DNA from: a cyanobacterium PCC 7702 | GTDB taxonomy: Bacteria > Cyanobacteriota > Cyanobacteriia > Cyanobacteriales > Nostocaceae | Reading direction: 5' to 3' | Length of the DNA: 47,859 bases | NCBI GenBank assembly: GCA_000332255.1 | Contig: KB235926.1 | Span: 1,230,499 to 1,278,357 of the forward strand | Shown: positions 18,094-28,016 of the stretch, piece after piece | Position numbering within the stretch: the first letter of the stretch is position 1 | Layout of the letters: each line of letters starts with the position of its first letter | The notes under the pieces: model-generated | Told to the model about the DNA's origin: nothing | The model's database searches: none | Seen by the model: only the letters and a program-made list of their open reading frames with translations | Translations under genes and position numbers: made by a program

Positions 18094-18564
18094 ATGTCTC
18101 GTCGTGGTGTTGTTCAAAAGCGCCCTGTTCCGCCCGATCCGGTTTATAACAGTCGTTTGGTGAGCATGATGATCCGTCGCGTCATGCGTCACGGCAAAAA
18201 ATCACTAGCAGGACGAATTGTTTATGAGGCCTTGAAGACTATCGAGCAAAAAACAGGAAACGATCCATTGGAAACTTTTGAAAAAGCAGTGCGCAACACA
18301 ACGCCTTTGGTAGAAGTAAAAGCTCGGCGAGTAGGTGGTGCTACCTATCAAGTACCAATGGAAGTACGTTCGGAACGCGGTACGAGCTTGGCACTGCGTT
18401 GGCTGGTACAGTTTTCTCGACAAAGGTCGGGGCGAACCATGGCTAGCAAACTGGCTCAAGAATTAATGGATGCTGCCAACGAAACTGGAAATGCAATTCG
18501 CAAGCGTGAGGAAACGCACCGGATGGCAGAAGCAAACAAAGCCTTTGCACACTATCGTTACTAG
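18094..18564 (+). CDS. rpsG: 30S ribosomal protein uS7
   Basis: Primary rRNA-binding protein that nucleates assembly of the 30S head. The 156-residue sequence is typical of the bacterial/plastid family: [62 protein letters not shown] (long block shortened here), and [20 protein letters not shown]. It is translated from an ATG preceded by the TTAAGGTTGAAGT segment that is duplicated earlier in the spacer. In E. coli this protein autoregulates the str operon at the preceding spacer. Followed by a 145-base gap with a hairpin, then fusA. Confidence 0.98.
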   Translation: MSRRGVVQKRPVPPDPVYNSRLVSMMIRRVMRHGKKSLAGRIVYEALKTIEQKTGNDPLETFEKAVRNTTPLVEVKARRVGGATYQVPMEVRSERGTSLALRWLVQFSRQRSGRTMASKLAQELMDAANETGNAIRKREETHRMAEANKAFAHYRY

Positions 18565-18571
18565 ATTGAAC

Positions 18572-18612
18572 CGCGATATATCGCCCGTGGATAGCGAGGA
18601 TGATATATCGTG
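18572..18612. repeat. Hairpin between rpsG and fusA
   Basis: CGATATATC (18574-18582) pairs with GATATATCG (18602-18610), extendable by two pairs, with a 19-base loop. A purine-rich tract rather than T residues follows. Possible processing or partial termination site separating rpsG from fusA. Confidence 0.6.
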
Positions 18613-18709
18613 TAATTGACAAAAAAAAAGACGGTTTACCGAAAAAGATAAAATCTTAACAAAGTGTAATATACAAGATATCATGAGGCGAAAAGTATAG
18701 GAGGCAGCT

Positions 18710-20788
18710 GTGGCACGTACGATCCCGCTAGAGAGAGTACGCAATATTGGTATTGCGGCCCATATAGATGCGGGCAAGACAACAACAACAGAGAGAATCT
18801 TATTTTACTCTGGCATAATTCATAAAATAGGTGAAGTTCACGAAGGCACCGCTGTCACTGACTGGATGGAACAGGAGCGAGAGCGGGGAATTACAATTAC
18901 TGCTGCAGCGATCAGCACTAATTGGAGAGACCATCAAATAAACATTATCGATACTCCCGGTCACGTAGACTTCACAATAGAAGTTGAACGTTCGATGCGG
19001 GTGTTGGATGGCGTGATCACAGTTTTGTGCTCTGTAGGTGGTGTACAACCGCAAACAGAAACAGTGTGGCGTCAAGCAGACCGCTACAAAGTTCCGCGTA
19101 TCATTTTTGTAAACAAGATGGATCGCACGGGTGCGAACTTCTACAAAGTTTACGAACAGGTGCGCGATCGCCTGCGGGCCAATGCTGTTCCCATCCAGCT
19201 GCCCATTGGTAGTGAAAATGATTTTAAAGGTCTGGTGGACTTGGTGAAGATGCGGGCCTTCATCTACAACAACGATCAAGGAACCGATATTCAAGAAGTC
19301 GATATTCCCGCACAGATCCAAGATTTAGCTCAGGAGTACCGCACCAAACTGATCGAGGCGGTAGCGGAAACCGACGATGACCTGATGACCAAGTACTTCG
19401 AGGGCGAGGAAATTACCGAACAAGAAATCCAAACAGCGCTGCGCAAAGGAACGATCGCAGGTACCATCGTACCCATGCTTTGCGGTTCCGCCTTCAAAAA
19501 CAAAGGCGTACAAAAGTTGTTGGATGCAGTGGTAGATTACTTGCCAGCGCCAATAGATATACCGCCAATACAAGGAACCTTACCGAACGGAGAAACCGTT
19601 GAACGGCGCGCCAGCGACGAAGAACCACTTTCAGCTTTAGCATTTAAAATTATGGCCGATCCTTTCGGCCGCCTCACCTTCATTCGCGTTTATTCTGGGG
19701 TGTTGAAAAAGGGCAGTTACGTTCTCAACGCCACCAAGAACAAAAAAGAACGTATCTCTCGCCTGGTAGTTTTGAGAGCAGATGAAAGAATCGACGTAGA
19801 TGAACTGAGAGCGGGCGATTTGGGAGCAGCAGTGGGATTGAAAGAAACCCTAACAGGTGACACCCTTTGCAACGAAGAGTCGCCGGTAATTTTAGAATCC
19901 CTGTACATTCCAGAACCGGTAATCTCGGTAGCAGTGGAACCAAAAACCAAAAACGACATGGACAAACTGTCCAAAGCTCTGCAGGCCCTTGCTGAAGAAG
20001 ACCCAACTTTCCGTGTCAGCGTCAATCCGGAGACAAACCAAACCATAATTGCAGGGATGGGAGAGCTACACCTGGAAATTCTCATCGACCGAATGTTGCG
20101 AGAGTTTAAGGTAGAAGCAAACGTCGGCGCACCGCAAGTAGCTTACCGCGAAACTATTCGCAAACCTGTAAGCAGAGTAGAGGGCAAATTTATCCGTCAA
20201 AGCGGTGGTAAAGGCCAGTACGGTCACGTTGTAATTGACTTGGAACCGGGAGAACCAGGAAGTGGCTTTGAATTCGTCTCTAAAATTGTTGGCGGCGTAG
20301 TACCCAAAGAGTACATCCCGCCTGTGGAGCAGGGAATCAAAGAAACCTGCGAATCTGGTGTGTTAGCTGGATATCCGCTCATCGATATCAAAGCTACGCT
20401 AGTAGATGGCTCCTACCACGACGTAGACTCTTCAGAAATGGCTTTTAAAATTGCTGGTTCGATGGCACTCAAAGAAGCAGCAATGAAAGCAAATCCAGTT
20501 CTGTTAGAGCCTATGATGAAAGTTGAGGTTGAAGTTCCCGAAAACTTCCTTGGAGATGTCATGGGTGACCTCAATTCTCGTCGCGGACAAATTGAGGGAA
20601 TGAGTTCCGAGCAGGGAATCGCCAAAGTAACTGCTAAAGTTCCACTAGCAGAAATGTTTGGCTATGCCACTGACATTCGGTCCAAGACCCAGGGTCGTGG
20701 TATCTTCTCAATGGAGTTTAGCCACTATGAAGAAGTGCCTCGCAACGTGGCTGAGGCAATCATAGCTAAAAGCAAAGGGAACGCATAA
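18710..20788 (+). CDS. fusA: Translation elongation factor G
   Basis: GTPase that drives translocation and, with ribosome recycling factor, subunit splitting. 692 residues, five-domain architecture of the bacterial factor. G1 [13 protein letters not shown] (residues 17-29), G2 with [10 protein letters not shown]3 DTPGHVDFT (about 83-91), G4 NKMDR (about 137-141) and the domain IV segment with [14 protein letters not shown] are all present. It starts at GTG 18710 behind a good GGAGG seven bases upstream. The tuf gene follows after 22 bases, so the two are surely co-transcribed. Nothing suggests the second-copy (spd/FusA2) type. Confidence 0.98.
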   Translation: MARTIPLERVRNIGIAAHIDAGKTTTTERILFYSGIIHKIGEVHEGTAVTDWMEQERERGITITAAAISTNWRDHQINIIDTPGHVDFTIEVERSMRVLDGVITVLCSVGGVQPQTETVWRQADRYKVPRIIFVNKMDRTGANFYKVYEQVRDRLRANAVPIQLPIGSENDFKGLVDLVKMRAFIYNNDQGTDIQEVDIPAQIQDLAQEYRTKLIEAVAETDDDLMTKYFEGEEITEQEIQTALRKGTIAGTIVPMLCGSAFKNKGVQKLLDAVVDYLPAPIDIPPIQGTLPNGETVERRASDEEPLSALAFKIMADPFGRLTFIRVYSGVLKKGSYVLNATKNKKERISRLVVLRADERIDVDELRAGDLGAAVGLKETLTGDTLCNEESPVILESLYIPEPVISVAVEPKTKNDMDKLSKALQALAEEDPTFRVSVNPETNQTIIAGMGELHLEILIDRMLREFKVEANVGAPQVAYRETIRKPVSRVEGKFIRQSGGKGQYGHVVIDLEPGEPGSGFEFVSKIVGGVVPKEYIPPVEQGIKETCESGVLAGYPLIDIKATLVDGSYHDVDSSEMAFKIAGSMALKEAAMKANPVLLEPMMKVEVEVPENFLGDVMGDLNSRRGQIEGMSSEQGIAKVTAKVPLAEMFGYATDIRSKTQGRGIFSMEFSHYEEVPRNVAEAIIAKSKGNA

Positions 20789-20810
20789 CTAGTAAAGGAA
20801 ACGATCGTTC

Positions 20811-22040
20811 ATGGCACGCGCAAAGTTTGAAAGGAAAAAACCCCACGTTAATATCGGTACCATTGGCCACGTTGACCACGGTAAAACCACGTTAACGGCA
20901 GCTATCACCATGACCTTGGCAGCTTTAGGTCAAGCTCAAGCCAAAAAATATGACGAAATTGATGCTGCTCCAGAAGAAAAAGCACGGGGTATTACCATCA
21001 ATACCGCTCACGTGGAGTATGAGACCGACAAACGGCACTACGCCCACGTAGACTGTCCGGGACACGCCGATTATGTTAAAAACATGATTACAGGCGCAGC
21101 CCAAATGGACGGTGCTATTCTTGTAGTGTCTGCTGCAGACGGCCCTATGCCTCAAACCCGAGAACACATCTTGCTCGCACGACAAGTAGGCGTTCCAAAC
21201 CTAGTTGTCTTTTTGAACAAACAAGACATGGTGGACGATGAGGAGTTGCTAGAATTAGTGGAGTTGGAAGTCCGGGAATTACTTTCTAGCTACGATTTTC
21301 CTGGCGACGAAATTCCCATTATTCCAGGTTCTGCTTTGAAAGCACTGGAAAGAATGACTAGCAATCCCAAAACCCAACGGGGTGAAGATGAATGGGTGGA
21401 TAAAATCTATGCCCTCATGGATGCCGTTGACTCCTACATTCCTACCCCCGAGCGGGATGTGGATAAACCTTTCCTGATGGCTGTAGAAGACGTGTTCTCG
21501 ATTACAGGTCGTGGTACGGTAGCCACGGGACGTATCGAACGGGGTAAAGTTAAAATTGGTGACACGGTAGAATTAGTAGGTATTAAACCCACTCGTTCTA
21601 CCACAGTTACCGGTATCGAAATGTTCAAGAAGAGCCTCGATGAAGGTATAGCTGGAGATAATGCTGGTATACTTTTGCGAGGAATTCAAAAAACTGAGGT
21701 CGAACGAGGTATGGTCATCGCTAAACCTGGTTCGATTACTCCCCATACCGAATTTGAAGGCGAAGTTTACGTTCTGACGGAAAAGGAAGGCGGTCGAAAA
21801 ACACCCTTCTTTGCTGGCTACCGCCCCCAATTTTACGTCCGGACAACCGATGTTACCGGCACTATTAAATCTTTTACATCGGATGACGGTAGTGCAGCGG
21901 AAATGGTTATGCCTGGAGACCGCATTAAAATGACAGTGGAACTGATCAGCCCGATTGCGATCGAGCAAGGAATGCGCTTTGCTATTCGTGAAGGCGGTCG
22001 CACCATCGGTGCTGGCGTGGTTTCCAAAATTATTAAGTAG
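20811..22040 (+). CDS. tuf: Translation elongation factor Tu
   Basis: Delivers aminoacyl-tRNA to the ribosome. 409 residues, the length of cyanobacterial and plastid EF-Tu, which carry an insert of about ten residues compared with E. coli. G1 [10 protein letters not shown] (residues 19-28), effector [12 protein letters not shown]3 [12 protein letters not shown] and G4 [10 protein letters not shown] are intact, and the C-terminal barrel ends in [13 protein letters not shown]. It is 22 bases after fusA and is followed by a strong terminator, so it closes the main str transcription unit. Confidence 0.98.
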   Translation: MARAKFERKKPHVNIGTIGHVDHGKTTLTAAITMTLAALGQAQAKKYDEIDAAPEEKARGITINTAHVEYETDKRHYAHVDCPGHADYVKNMITGAAQMDGAILVVSAADGPMPQTREHILLARQVGVPNLVVFLNKQDMVDDEELLELVELEVRELLSSYDFPGDEIPIIPGSALKALERMTSNPKTQRGEDEWVDKIYALMDAVDSYIPTPERDVDKPFLMAVEDVFSITGRGTVATGRIERGKVKIGDTVELVGIKPTRSTTVTGIEMFKKSLDEGIAGDNAGILLRGIQKTEVERGMVIAKPGSITPHTEFEGEVYVLTEKEGGRKTPFFAGYRPQFYVRTTDVTGTIKSFTSDDGSAAEMVMPGDRIKMTVELISPIAIEQGMRFAIREGGRTIGAGVVSKIIK

Positions 22041-22065
22041 CATCTGTCCAACTTAACTAAGTAGG

Positions 22066-22098
22066 GAGCAGAGATGGTATAATACCTCTCTGCTCTTT
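22066..22098 (+). terminator. Rho-independent terminator after tuf
   Basis: Stem GAGCAGAGA (22066-22074) / TCTCTGCTC (22087-22095), continued inside by GGTA/TACC with a bulged T, followed by TTT. It begins 25 bases after the tuf stop codon. Confidence 0.85.
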
Positions 22099-22274
22099 CG
22101 CTTCCATCGGAAGCAAGGAACGAAAAATTAGGGATAGGGTTTAGGTTTTTGCTCTTAAAAAGACCAACAATACCAAATCCCCATCGCGAAAATAACCTTT
22201 AATTAGTCCCATGGACTATAGGATGGCTTTTGTAGGCAAACTCACCAAATAAAGCCGCATTCCGACTGCGTGTA

Positions 22275-22294
22275 AGCTAGCTAGGTAGCTAGCT
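22275..22294. repeat. Perfect AGCTAGCTA palindrome
   Basis: Arms AGCTAGCTA and TAGCTAGCT separated by GG, in the 321-base tuf-rpsJ spacer. One of several GCTAGC-rich palindromes in spacers here. The rest of that spacer (22099-22361) shows no ORF and must hold the rpsJ promoter, which I could not place. Confidence 0.6.
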
Positions 22295-22361
22295 GACAAT
22301 TAATTCTTCAGTCTTTTTCTCCTCAGTTTACAAATACTAATCAGAACCAGGACAATTAAAC

Positions 22362-22679
22362 ATGGCAACCTTACAGCAGCAAAAAATTAGAATTCGCTTG
22401 CAAGCTTTTGACCGTCGCTTGCTGGATACATCTTGCGAAAAGATTGTGGACACAGCAAATCGTACCAATGCCACAGCGGTCGGTCCTATTCCTTTACCCA
22501 CCAAACGTCGGATTTACTGCGTGTTGCGTTCTCCGCATGTAGATAAGGATTCGCGGGAACATTTCGAAACCCGCACCCATCGCCGCATTATTGATATCTA
22601 CCAGCCCTCTTCTAAAACTATCGATGCTTTGATGAAACTCGATTTACCTTCTGGTGTAGATATTGAAGTCAAATTATAA
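22362..22679 (+). CDS. rpsJ: 30S ribosomal protein uS10
   Basis: Component of the 30S head; also known in other bacteria as NusE, partner of NusB in antitermination. 105 residues with the family blocks [20 protein letters not shown] (first part), [20 protein letters not shown] and [20 protein letters not shown]. In cyanobacteria rpsJ follows tuf instead of heading the S10 operon, as here. A terminator separates it from tuf, so it is probably transcribed from its own promoter. Confidence 0.98.
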   Translation: MATLQQQKIRIRLQAFDRRLLDTSCEKIVDTANRTNATAVGPIPLPTKRRIYCVLRSPHVDKDSREHFETRTHRRIIDIYQPSSKTIDALMKLDLPSGVDIEVKL

Positions 22680-22691
22680 GCTCGTCAGTGG

Positions 22692-22733
22692 TTAGTAGTT
22701 AGTTTTTTTTCTTTGCTAACCGCTAACTACTAA
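22692..22733. repeat. TTAGTAGTTAG inverted repeat after rpsJ
   Basis: TTAGTAGTTAG (22692-22702) and CTAACTACTAA (22723-22733), 11 perfect pairs. An overlapping alternative pairs GTGGTTAG (22688-22695) with CTAACCGC (22716-22723), so two mutually exclusive hairpins are possible. A run of eight T lies in the loop. Confidence 0.6.
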
Positions 22734-22757
22734 TAAAAATGTGTGAATGTTTACCCC

Positions 22758-22789
22758 AGCCCGAGGAGATTTCTTTCAGGGCTTTTTTA
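22758..22789 (+). terminator. Rho-independent terminator after rpsJ
   Basis: AGCCC (22758-22762) pairs with GGGCT (22779-22783), followed by a run of six T. It ends the rpsJ transcript before the LON-domain gene. Confidence 0.75.
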
Positions 22790-22894
22790 TTTAGGTACAA
22801 AACATAATGATAGAATGTAGACAGAATACGGCAAAGACAGAGAATTACACAAAATATAAATTTTAGTAGAGATTAAATTTATACCAAGGTAAAA

Positions 22895-23545
22895 ATGACA
22901 TCCTCTTCCAAAATTGCCGTTCGCGAACTACCCTTGTTTCCCTTACCGGAAGTGGTTTTGTTTCCGACAAGACCATTACCCCTGCACATTTTTGAATTTC
23001 GCTACCGAATCATGATGAACACGATTTTGGAAAGCGATCGCAGGTTCGGAGTTTTAATGGTTGATCGGGCCAAAGGTACAATTGCAAAAGTGGGTTGTTG
23101 TGCAGAAATCATTCATTATCAACGCTTACCCGATGACCGCATGAAAATGGTAACTCTCGGACAACAAAGATTTCGCGTTCTGGAATACGTTCGCGAAAAA
23201 CCCTACCTTGTAGGTTTGGTTGAGTGGATCGAAGACCACCCACCCGCTAAAGATTTGCGTCCTTTGGCAGCAGAAGTAGAACAATTACTGCAAGATGTTG
23301 TGCGTTTGTCAGCAAAGTTAACCGAACAAAATATCGAGCTTTTAGAAGATTTACCTGATTTGCCTGTGGAACTGTCTTATTGGGTAGCAAGCAAACTTTA
23401 CGGAGTTGCTTCTGAACAACAAGTATTGTTAGAAATGCAAGATACTGTTGCTCGTTTGGAACGAGAAGCAGAAATCTTAACTTCCACTCGCAATCATTTA
23501 GCCGCTCGAACAGTTCTCAAAGATGCTTTTAATCAAAAGCTGTAA
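22895..23545 (+). CDS. LON peptidase substrate-binding domain protein
   Basis: 216-residue protein consisting only of the LON N-terminal (substrate-recognition) domain, without the ATPase and protease parts of Lon. Visible family features are the opening RELPLFPLPEVVLFPTRPLP, then LHIFEFRYRIMM and the DRRFGVLMVD segment. The C-terminal half is helical (LLQDVVRLSAKLTEQ..., VARLEREAEILTS). Stand-alone members exist in many bacteria; a role as adaptor or regulator of proteolysis is often suggested but not shown. ATG at 22895 follows an AAGG motif at 22886. It stands between rpsJ and the convergent pheA. Confidence 0.88.
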   Translation: MTSSSKIAVRELPLFPLPEVVLFPTRPLPLHIFEFRYRIMMNTILESDRRFGVLMVDRAKGTIAKVGCCAEIIHYQRLPDDRMKMVTLGQQRFRVLEYVREKPYLVGLVEWIEDHPPAKDLRPLAAEVEQLLQDVVRLSAKLTEQNIELLEDLPDLPVELSYWVASKLYGVASEQQVLLEMQDTVARLEREAEILTSTRNHLAARTVLKDAFNQKL

Positions 23546-23556
23546 GTGCTTAACAA

Positions 23557-24447
23557 CTAACCGTTAATTTCTTCCTCAAGAACGCTAACTGGGAAAACGT
23601 TATAGCTGCCAAAAATTTTTAATATTTCCGTGTGAGCAGTTAATTGTTGTAATGCAGATTGCATTCTTGCTTCTCGCACATCTGCTTCTGCATCAATAAA
23701 GAATAAGTATTCTCCTAGCGATCGCTTGGTAGGACGGGACTCGATCCGACTGAGGTTAATGCCTAGCTGGGCAAATATCTGTAGTGGCTTAACTAAAGCT
23801 CCGGGTACGTTAGCAGGTAGACTAAAAGCAAGGGAAGTGTGACTAGTCTTGAGAGAAGATACTTGCTTGATAATCGGTATATTACCTTGACTCACGATCC
23901 AAAAGCGAGTAAAATTCTCAGGATAATCATTAATGCTGCTAACGAGGACGGGCAAGTTGTATATTCGGGCAGCGCGGCTGGAAGAAATAGCAGCCGCTGT
24001 TATTTTCCGTTTCAACTCCTGTAAAGCTTCGGTCGTAGAATTGGTAGGAACTAGCTCTACACTAGGGAGGAACTTTTCTAACCATCCTTGACACTGGGCT
24101 AAAGCTTGGGGATGGGAATAAACTGTTTTAATTTTCTCTAAGCTTTGGGCACGGGAAATTAAGACATGAGCTACAGGCATAATCAAAGCCAACTCGATTT
24201 GCAAAGTATCAAGTTGCCATAACGCGTCCATAGTCATTGTGACACTACCTTCAATAGAATTTTCTATCGGTACAACGGCTATCTGTACTTGACCTTGCGT
24301 AACTGCTCGCAGGGTTTGAAAAATGCTGGGATAAGGAAATAAAGTTGTTTCCAATCCCTTGATTTTAGTTAACCAACTTCCATACAAAACAGCCGCTTGC
24401 TCTGCGTAAGTACCGGGAGGTCCGAGATGTGCGATTGATAAATTCAT
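23557..24447 (-). CDS. pheA: Prephenate dehydratase
   Basis: Converts prephenate to phenylpyruvate, committing the shikimate pathway to phenylalanine. Monofunctional: no chorismate mutase domain. Residues 1-185 form the periplasmic-binding-like catalytic domain, starting IAHLGPPGTYAEQAA and containing PIENSIEGSV (60-69) and the catalytic Thr-Arg-Phe at 180-182. Residues about 200-290 are an ACT domain with the phenylalanine-binding motif ESRP (236-239), so feedback inhibition by Phe is expected. 296 residues is normal. It lies convergent to the LON-domain gene, with 11 bases between stops. Confidence 0.95.
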   Translation of the reverse strand: MNLSIAHLGPPGTYAEQAAVLYGSWLTKIKGLETTLFPYPSIFQTLRAVTQGQVQIAVVPIENSIEGSVTMTMDALWQLDTLQIELALIMPVAHVLISRAQSLEKIKTVYSHPQALAQCQGWLEKFLPSVELVPTNSTTEALQELKRKITAAAISSSRAARIYNLPVLVSSINDYPENFTRFWIVSQGNIPIIKQVSSLKTSHTSLAFSLPANVPGALVKPLQIFAQLGINLSRIESRPTKRSLGEYLFFIDAEADVREARMQSALQQLTAHTEILKIFGSYNVFPVSVLEEEING

Positions 24448-24673
24448 GGCATTTATTCAGTAACTGCTGGTTTGATTTGCCTTAGCGATGCCTTTGCCCG
24501 AGCAGGCGTAGAAGATTTTAAATTTACATCACTACTTCCTTACAGATAACTATAAATAAATATAGTTTTAAATATAGTTTTTAATGAAATTGCGTTTTTT
24601 AAACTTAACTTTGTACATGAAATTGCGGAAATTAAAAAGTAATAGAATTATAAGAAATTAATTTCCTCAAGGC

Positions 24674-25234
24674 ATGACTATTAAGTTTACTGCCTCTCAA
24701 TCGGTAGAAATTGCCATCCTGGAACAACCTGTACCCATCCAGCACTACTTACGCCAACCCCAACGTCTTGTGAATGCATTGGTTGAACCTAGCTGCATGC
24801 AAATACTAACGGACGAAGTTTTTCGTTTGCAAATGCGTCCTGTAACTTTTATGTCCCTGAACATTCAACCTATTGTGGACATGAAAGTATGGGCACAATC
24901 AAATGGCACCATTTATCTGCGATCGCTAGGTTGCCAAATACTTGGTGTGGATTATGTTAACCAGCACTTTCAGCTAAATTTGCAAGGATATTTGTCACCA
25001 CACCAGTTTAGTACTGGTGATGGTTTGCAGGGTAAAGCTGATTTAGAAGTGTTGGTGGAACTACCACCGCCATTTTCCTTAACTCCCAAGCCAATTTTAG
25101 AAGCTGCGGGTAATAGTTTATTGAGGAGCGTACTGTTAAGAATGAAGCAACGTTTGTTAAAGCAGTTATTAAGCGATTATCGTTGCTGGGTAGTTACGCA
25201 GACTCAACAAGCAAGATTGATTCCACAGGTTTAG
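24674..25234 (+). CDS. DUF1997 family protein
   Basis: 186-residue soluble protein of a family found in cyanobacteria and plant plastids. The opening TIKFTASQSVEIAILEQPVP and the repeated beta-strand pattern (LRLQMRPVTFMSLNIQPIVD, QFSTGDGLQGKADLEVLVEL) are what I associate with DUF1997, a lipocalin/START-like hydrophobic-pocket fold. Function is unknown; plastid homologues have been linked loosely with photosynthesis or lipid binding. It overlaps the convergent rnhB gene by four bases at the stop codons. Confidence 0.75.
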   Translation: MTIKFTASQSVEIAILEQPVPIQHYLRQPQRLVNALVEPSCMQILTDEVFRLQMRPVTFMSLNIQPIVDMKVWAQSNGTIYLRSLGCQILGVDYVNQHFQLNLQGYLSPHQFSTGDGLQGKADLEVLVELPPPFSLTPKPILEAAGNSLLRSVLLRMKQRLLKQLLSDYRCWVVTQTQQARLIPQV

Positions 25235-25956
25235 GTGATTTCATGGTTACCGAATTCATTTTTAAGAACGTTAACTTGGCAAGGACGAAAAGATTGGCGA
25301 TGTAAGGGCGAGGAACCGTATTTTTGTAACGCTAGCAGGTGTTTTTGACTTCCGTAACCTTTGTTATGTTCTAAATCATACCTAGGATACTTGGAGGCCA
25401 AGCGTATTAGTAGTTCATCTCGCCAAACTTTGGCGAGAATGCTTGCAGCAGCAATGTGGAGCGATCGCTCATCTCCTTTGATAATGTTTTGCTGCGGTAA
25501 CCGCAAATCTGGAATCAATTGATTGCCATCAATTAAGCAAACAGCAGGTTGCACCTTTAGCTTGGAAACAGCTCGTTTCATTGCTAAAAGTGTTGCTTGC
25601 GATATATTTATTCGGTCAATTTCCGCAACAGAAGCAAAACCAATTCTCCAATCTACTGCCAAAGCACGAATTTGTTGTGCGAGCTTGCACCTTTTGGCAA
25701 CAGACAGCTTTTTACTGTCTTTAATTTTCGATGCTACCAGTATTGGTAGAGCATTCTTTGACAAAACGGCAGCTGCTGCTACCACAGGTCCAAACAAACA
25801 TCCCCGACCAACTTCATCTACACCTGCTATTAATCCAGGAATATCTAAAAAGGTGGAAAATTCTAGCCAGTGCAGTTTTTCTGTTCCCATAGCTTGCCGG
25901 ATGACGTTGGATTGTTGAAAATCCTCAGTTACAATCCTTGGCTTTGTCCGAACCAT
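25231..25956 (-). CDS. rnhB: Ribonuclease HII
   Basis: Removes RNA from RNA-DNA hybrids and single ribonucleotides from DNA. The catalytic motif GVDEVGRG is at about residues 45-52 and the other acidic residues follow in CLIDGN and the KGDERSLHIAAASILAKVWRD region. The family length is about 200-220; here 241, owing to a 35-residue N-terminal extension before LDIPGLIAGVDE. An inner ATG (MGTEKLHW, residue 23) is an alternative start, but the ATG at 25956 is only 5 bases after the rne stop, typical of translational coupling. The rne-rnhB order is conserved in cyanobacteria. Confidence 0.94.
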   Translation of the reverse strand: MVRTKPRIVTEDFQQSNVIRQAMGTEKLHWLEFSTFLDIPGLIAGVDEVGRGCLFGPVVAAAAVLSKNALPILVASKIKDSKKLSVAKRCKLAQQIRALAVDWRIGFASVAEIDRINISQATLLAMKRAVSKLKVQPAVCLIDGNQLIPDLRLPQQNIIKGDERSLHIAAASILAKVWRDELLIRLASKYPRYDLEHNKGYGSQKHLLALQKYGSSPLHRQSFRPCQVNVLKNEFGNHEIT

Positions 25957-25961
25957 AAATT

Positions 25962-28016
25962 TTAAGTTTCTAGGGTGGATGTATCTTCTGGCTCCAAAGC
26001 ACGAGAACGGCGACGACGACGACGCTTATCTGCTGAGTTTGCTTCAGTTTCACAAGCAAGTGCAGCATCTTTTGAGGAATATGACTCTGTTAAAGTTTGC
26101 GACTCTTGGTCTGGAGGAACAGCTGTACCGCTGGTTTTGGTACTGCTTGCTTGGGAACTTGATTCTACTGGTGTAGTAGAAGATTGGCCGGGTAGGGTGA
26201 CATTAATAATTACGGACTTGGGGTTTTTTACCTCCCGATTTAACTTCACCAAAGGAGAAACTCCCATTAAAGCATAAACATCCTGTTCCGATGGAGTCAT
26301 TTCTACAGATACAATTTCCGGCGGTTCTACTACCGGTTTGACAAATTCGACTCGAGGAACTTTATTGCGTTCGCTTCTGTCACCCCAAGTTGCTTTGCTA
26401 AGGTTAGTTGCAGACAGATCTGCAGTTTCTGTTAGTTCTGCTTCCGCATCCATGTCCATGTCTGGCTCATTAACTAACGCCAGCTGATTGCGGTTTACCG
26501 CCGGTTCATCTTTGCCATTATTACCTCCATTCAATCCCAAGCGACGGCGACGACGCCTTTTACTATCGCCAATTTCTTGATAGCTGGGATGGTTGACTAA
26601 ATTAAGAGCACCTAGGTCGCTATCGTGCTCGTACCCTTCGCTAAATCCATCGTAGGTTTCTCGCAATTCCGGCTGACGGGGAATGGGTGACAAACGAGGT
26701 TCCTTATTCGGTACAGCAGGTGCAGCTTGATAGCGTTCCGATAAATCTGCTGGTGTTGTTACCAGGGAGCGACTTTCGGTCTCTCCCGGTAAGCGAACGG
26801 TGTGTCCCAAACCGCCACAGGTAGGACAAGTTTCGCTAAATAATTCGTAAATGTTTTGTCCTTGGCGTTTGCGAGTCAGTTCTACCAATCCCAATTCAGT
26901 TAATTGGGCTATTTGGGGACGAGCTTTGTCAGCTTTGAGAGCTTTGTTAAAGTGTTCGAGAACGTGTAATTGGTCGCGTCGCGATTCCATATCGATGAAA
27001 TCGACAACAATTACCCCTGCGATATTGCGCAAGCGTAGCTGGCGAGCAATTTCTGTGGCAGCTTCGCAATTCGTCCACAGTACGGTTTCCCTGGCTGTTG
27101 CAGAGCGTGTAAAGGAACCGGAGTTGACATCTATTACCGTTAGTGCCTCGGTGGGTTGAATGATAATGTAGCCACCAGAGGGCAAATCTACTCTGGGTTT
27201 GAGTGCTTCTTTGATGGCGGCGTTAACTCGGAAGTATTCTAGAATGGGGGTGCGATCGCGATGAAGGTCTATTAATAATCCTTGCGGTATCTGTCCGCCA
27301 CTCCAGTTTTGCAAATACTGTTTTACCCGTTTTAAGCCGGTACTGGAGTCTACGACGATCCGGTTTACGTCTGCACCGTACATATCCCGCAGTACGCGCT
27401 GGATAAAATCATCATCTCGGTTGAGCAATGCAGGTGCGCGCGTTGATTGGGCTTCCTGCTGAATTAGTTCCCATTGCCTCTGCAGGGATTCTAAATCTTC
27501 AATAATTGCTTCTTCTGGCTTTCCTTCTGCTTCAGTGCGAACTAACAAGCCCATTCCTGCTGGTTTGATCAAAATTGCCAATGCTCGCAGGCGATTGCGC
27601 TCATTTTCATTTTTGATCCGACGGGATAAATTTACACCCCGCCCGTAAGGCATGAGGACTACGTAGCGACCGGGTAAAGTAATATTACCCGTCAGCCTCG
27701 GCCCTTTGCTACCGGTTGGTTCTTTCATCACTTGCACCAAGACTTTTTGCTGTGGTGCTAGCAATTCTGTAATTGCTGCTGATGTACGTTTGAGTCGTAA
27801 AGGTCCTAAATCGGTAACATGAATGAAACCGTTGCGCTCCGGGTCGCCGATATTTACGAAAGCCGCGTCTATCCCGGGTAATACATTTTCTACTACTCCT
27901 AAGTAGATATCACCAATTTGGTGATGACCCGTAGCAACAACAAGTTCTTGTATTTGATCTTCAGAAAAAACTGCAGCTATTTGATGCTGTTCGGCGATAA
28001 TAATTTGTTTTGGCAT
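25962..28016 (-). CDS. rne: Ribonuclease E/G
   Basis: Endoribonuclease initiating mRNA decay and processing rRNA, tRNA and psb/other photosynthetic mRNAs. The S1 domain spans about residues 35-125, the 5' sensor and RNase H-like parts follow, and the DNase I-like catalytic domain has D296 (VIDVNSG) and D339 (VVDFIDM), both Mg ligands in the family. The Zn-link is CPTCGG (C397, C400). 684 residues is typical of cyanobacteria: the long E. coli scaffold is absent, and instead a variable acidic/Ser-rich tail carries two arginine runs, one around residue 490 and one at 665-670 (RRRRRRSRA). In Anabaena a C-terminal nonapeptide of this kind binds polynucleotide phosphorylase. Coupled to rnhB downstream; a long structured leader upstream suggests autoregulation. 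Confidence 0.95.
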   Translation of the reverse strand: MPKQIIIAEQHQIAAVFSEDQIQELVVATGHHQIGDIYLGVVENVLPGIDAAFVNIGDPERNGFIHVTDLGPLRLKRTSAAITELLAPQQKVLVQVMKEPTGSKGPRLTGNITLPGRYVVLMPYGRGVNLSRRIKNENERNRLRALAILIKPAGMGLLVRTEAEGKPEEAIIEDLESLQRQWELIQQEAQSTRAPALLNRDDDFIQRVLRDMYGADVNRIVVDSSTGLKRVKQYLQNWSGGQIPQGLLIDLHRDRTPILEYFRVNAAIKEALKPRVDLPSGGYIIIQPTEALTVIDVNSGSFTRSATARETVLWTNCEAATEIARQLRLRNIAGVIVVDFIDMESRRDQLHVLEHFNKALKADKARPQIAQLTELGLVELTRKRQGQNIYELFSETCPTCGGLGHTVRLPGETESRSLVTTPADLSERYQAAPAVPNKEPRLSPIPRQPELRETYDGFSEGYEHDSDLGALNLVNHPSYQEIGDSKRRRRRRLGLNGGNNGKDEPAVNRNQLALVNEPDMDMDAEAELTETADLSATNLSKATWGDRSERNKVPRVEFVKPVVEPPEIVSVEMTPSEQDVYALMGVSPLVKLNREVKNPKSVIINVTLPGQSSTTPVESSSQASSTKTSGTAVPPDQESQTLTESYSSKDAALACETEANSADKRRRRRRSRALEPEDTSTLET

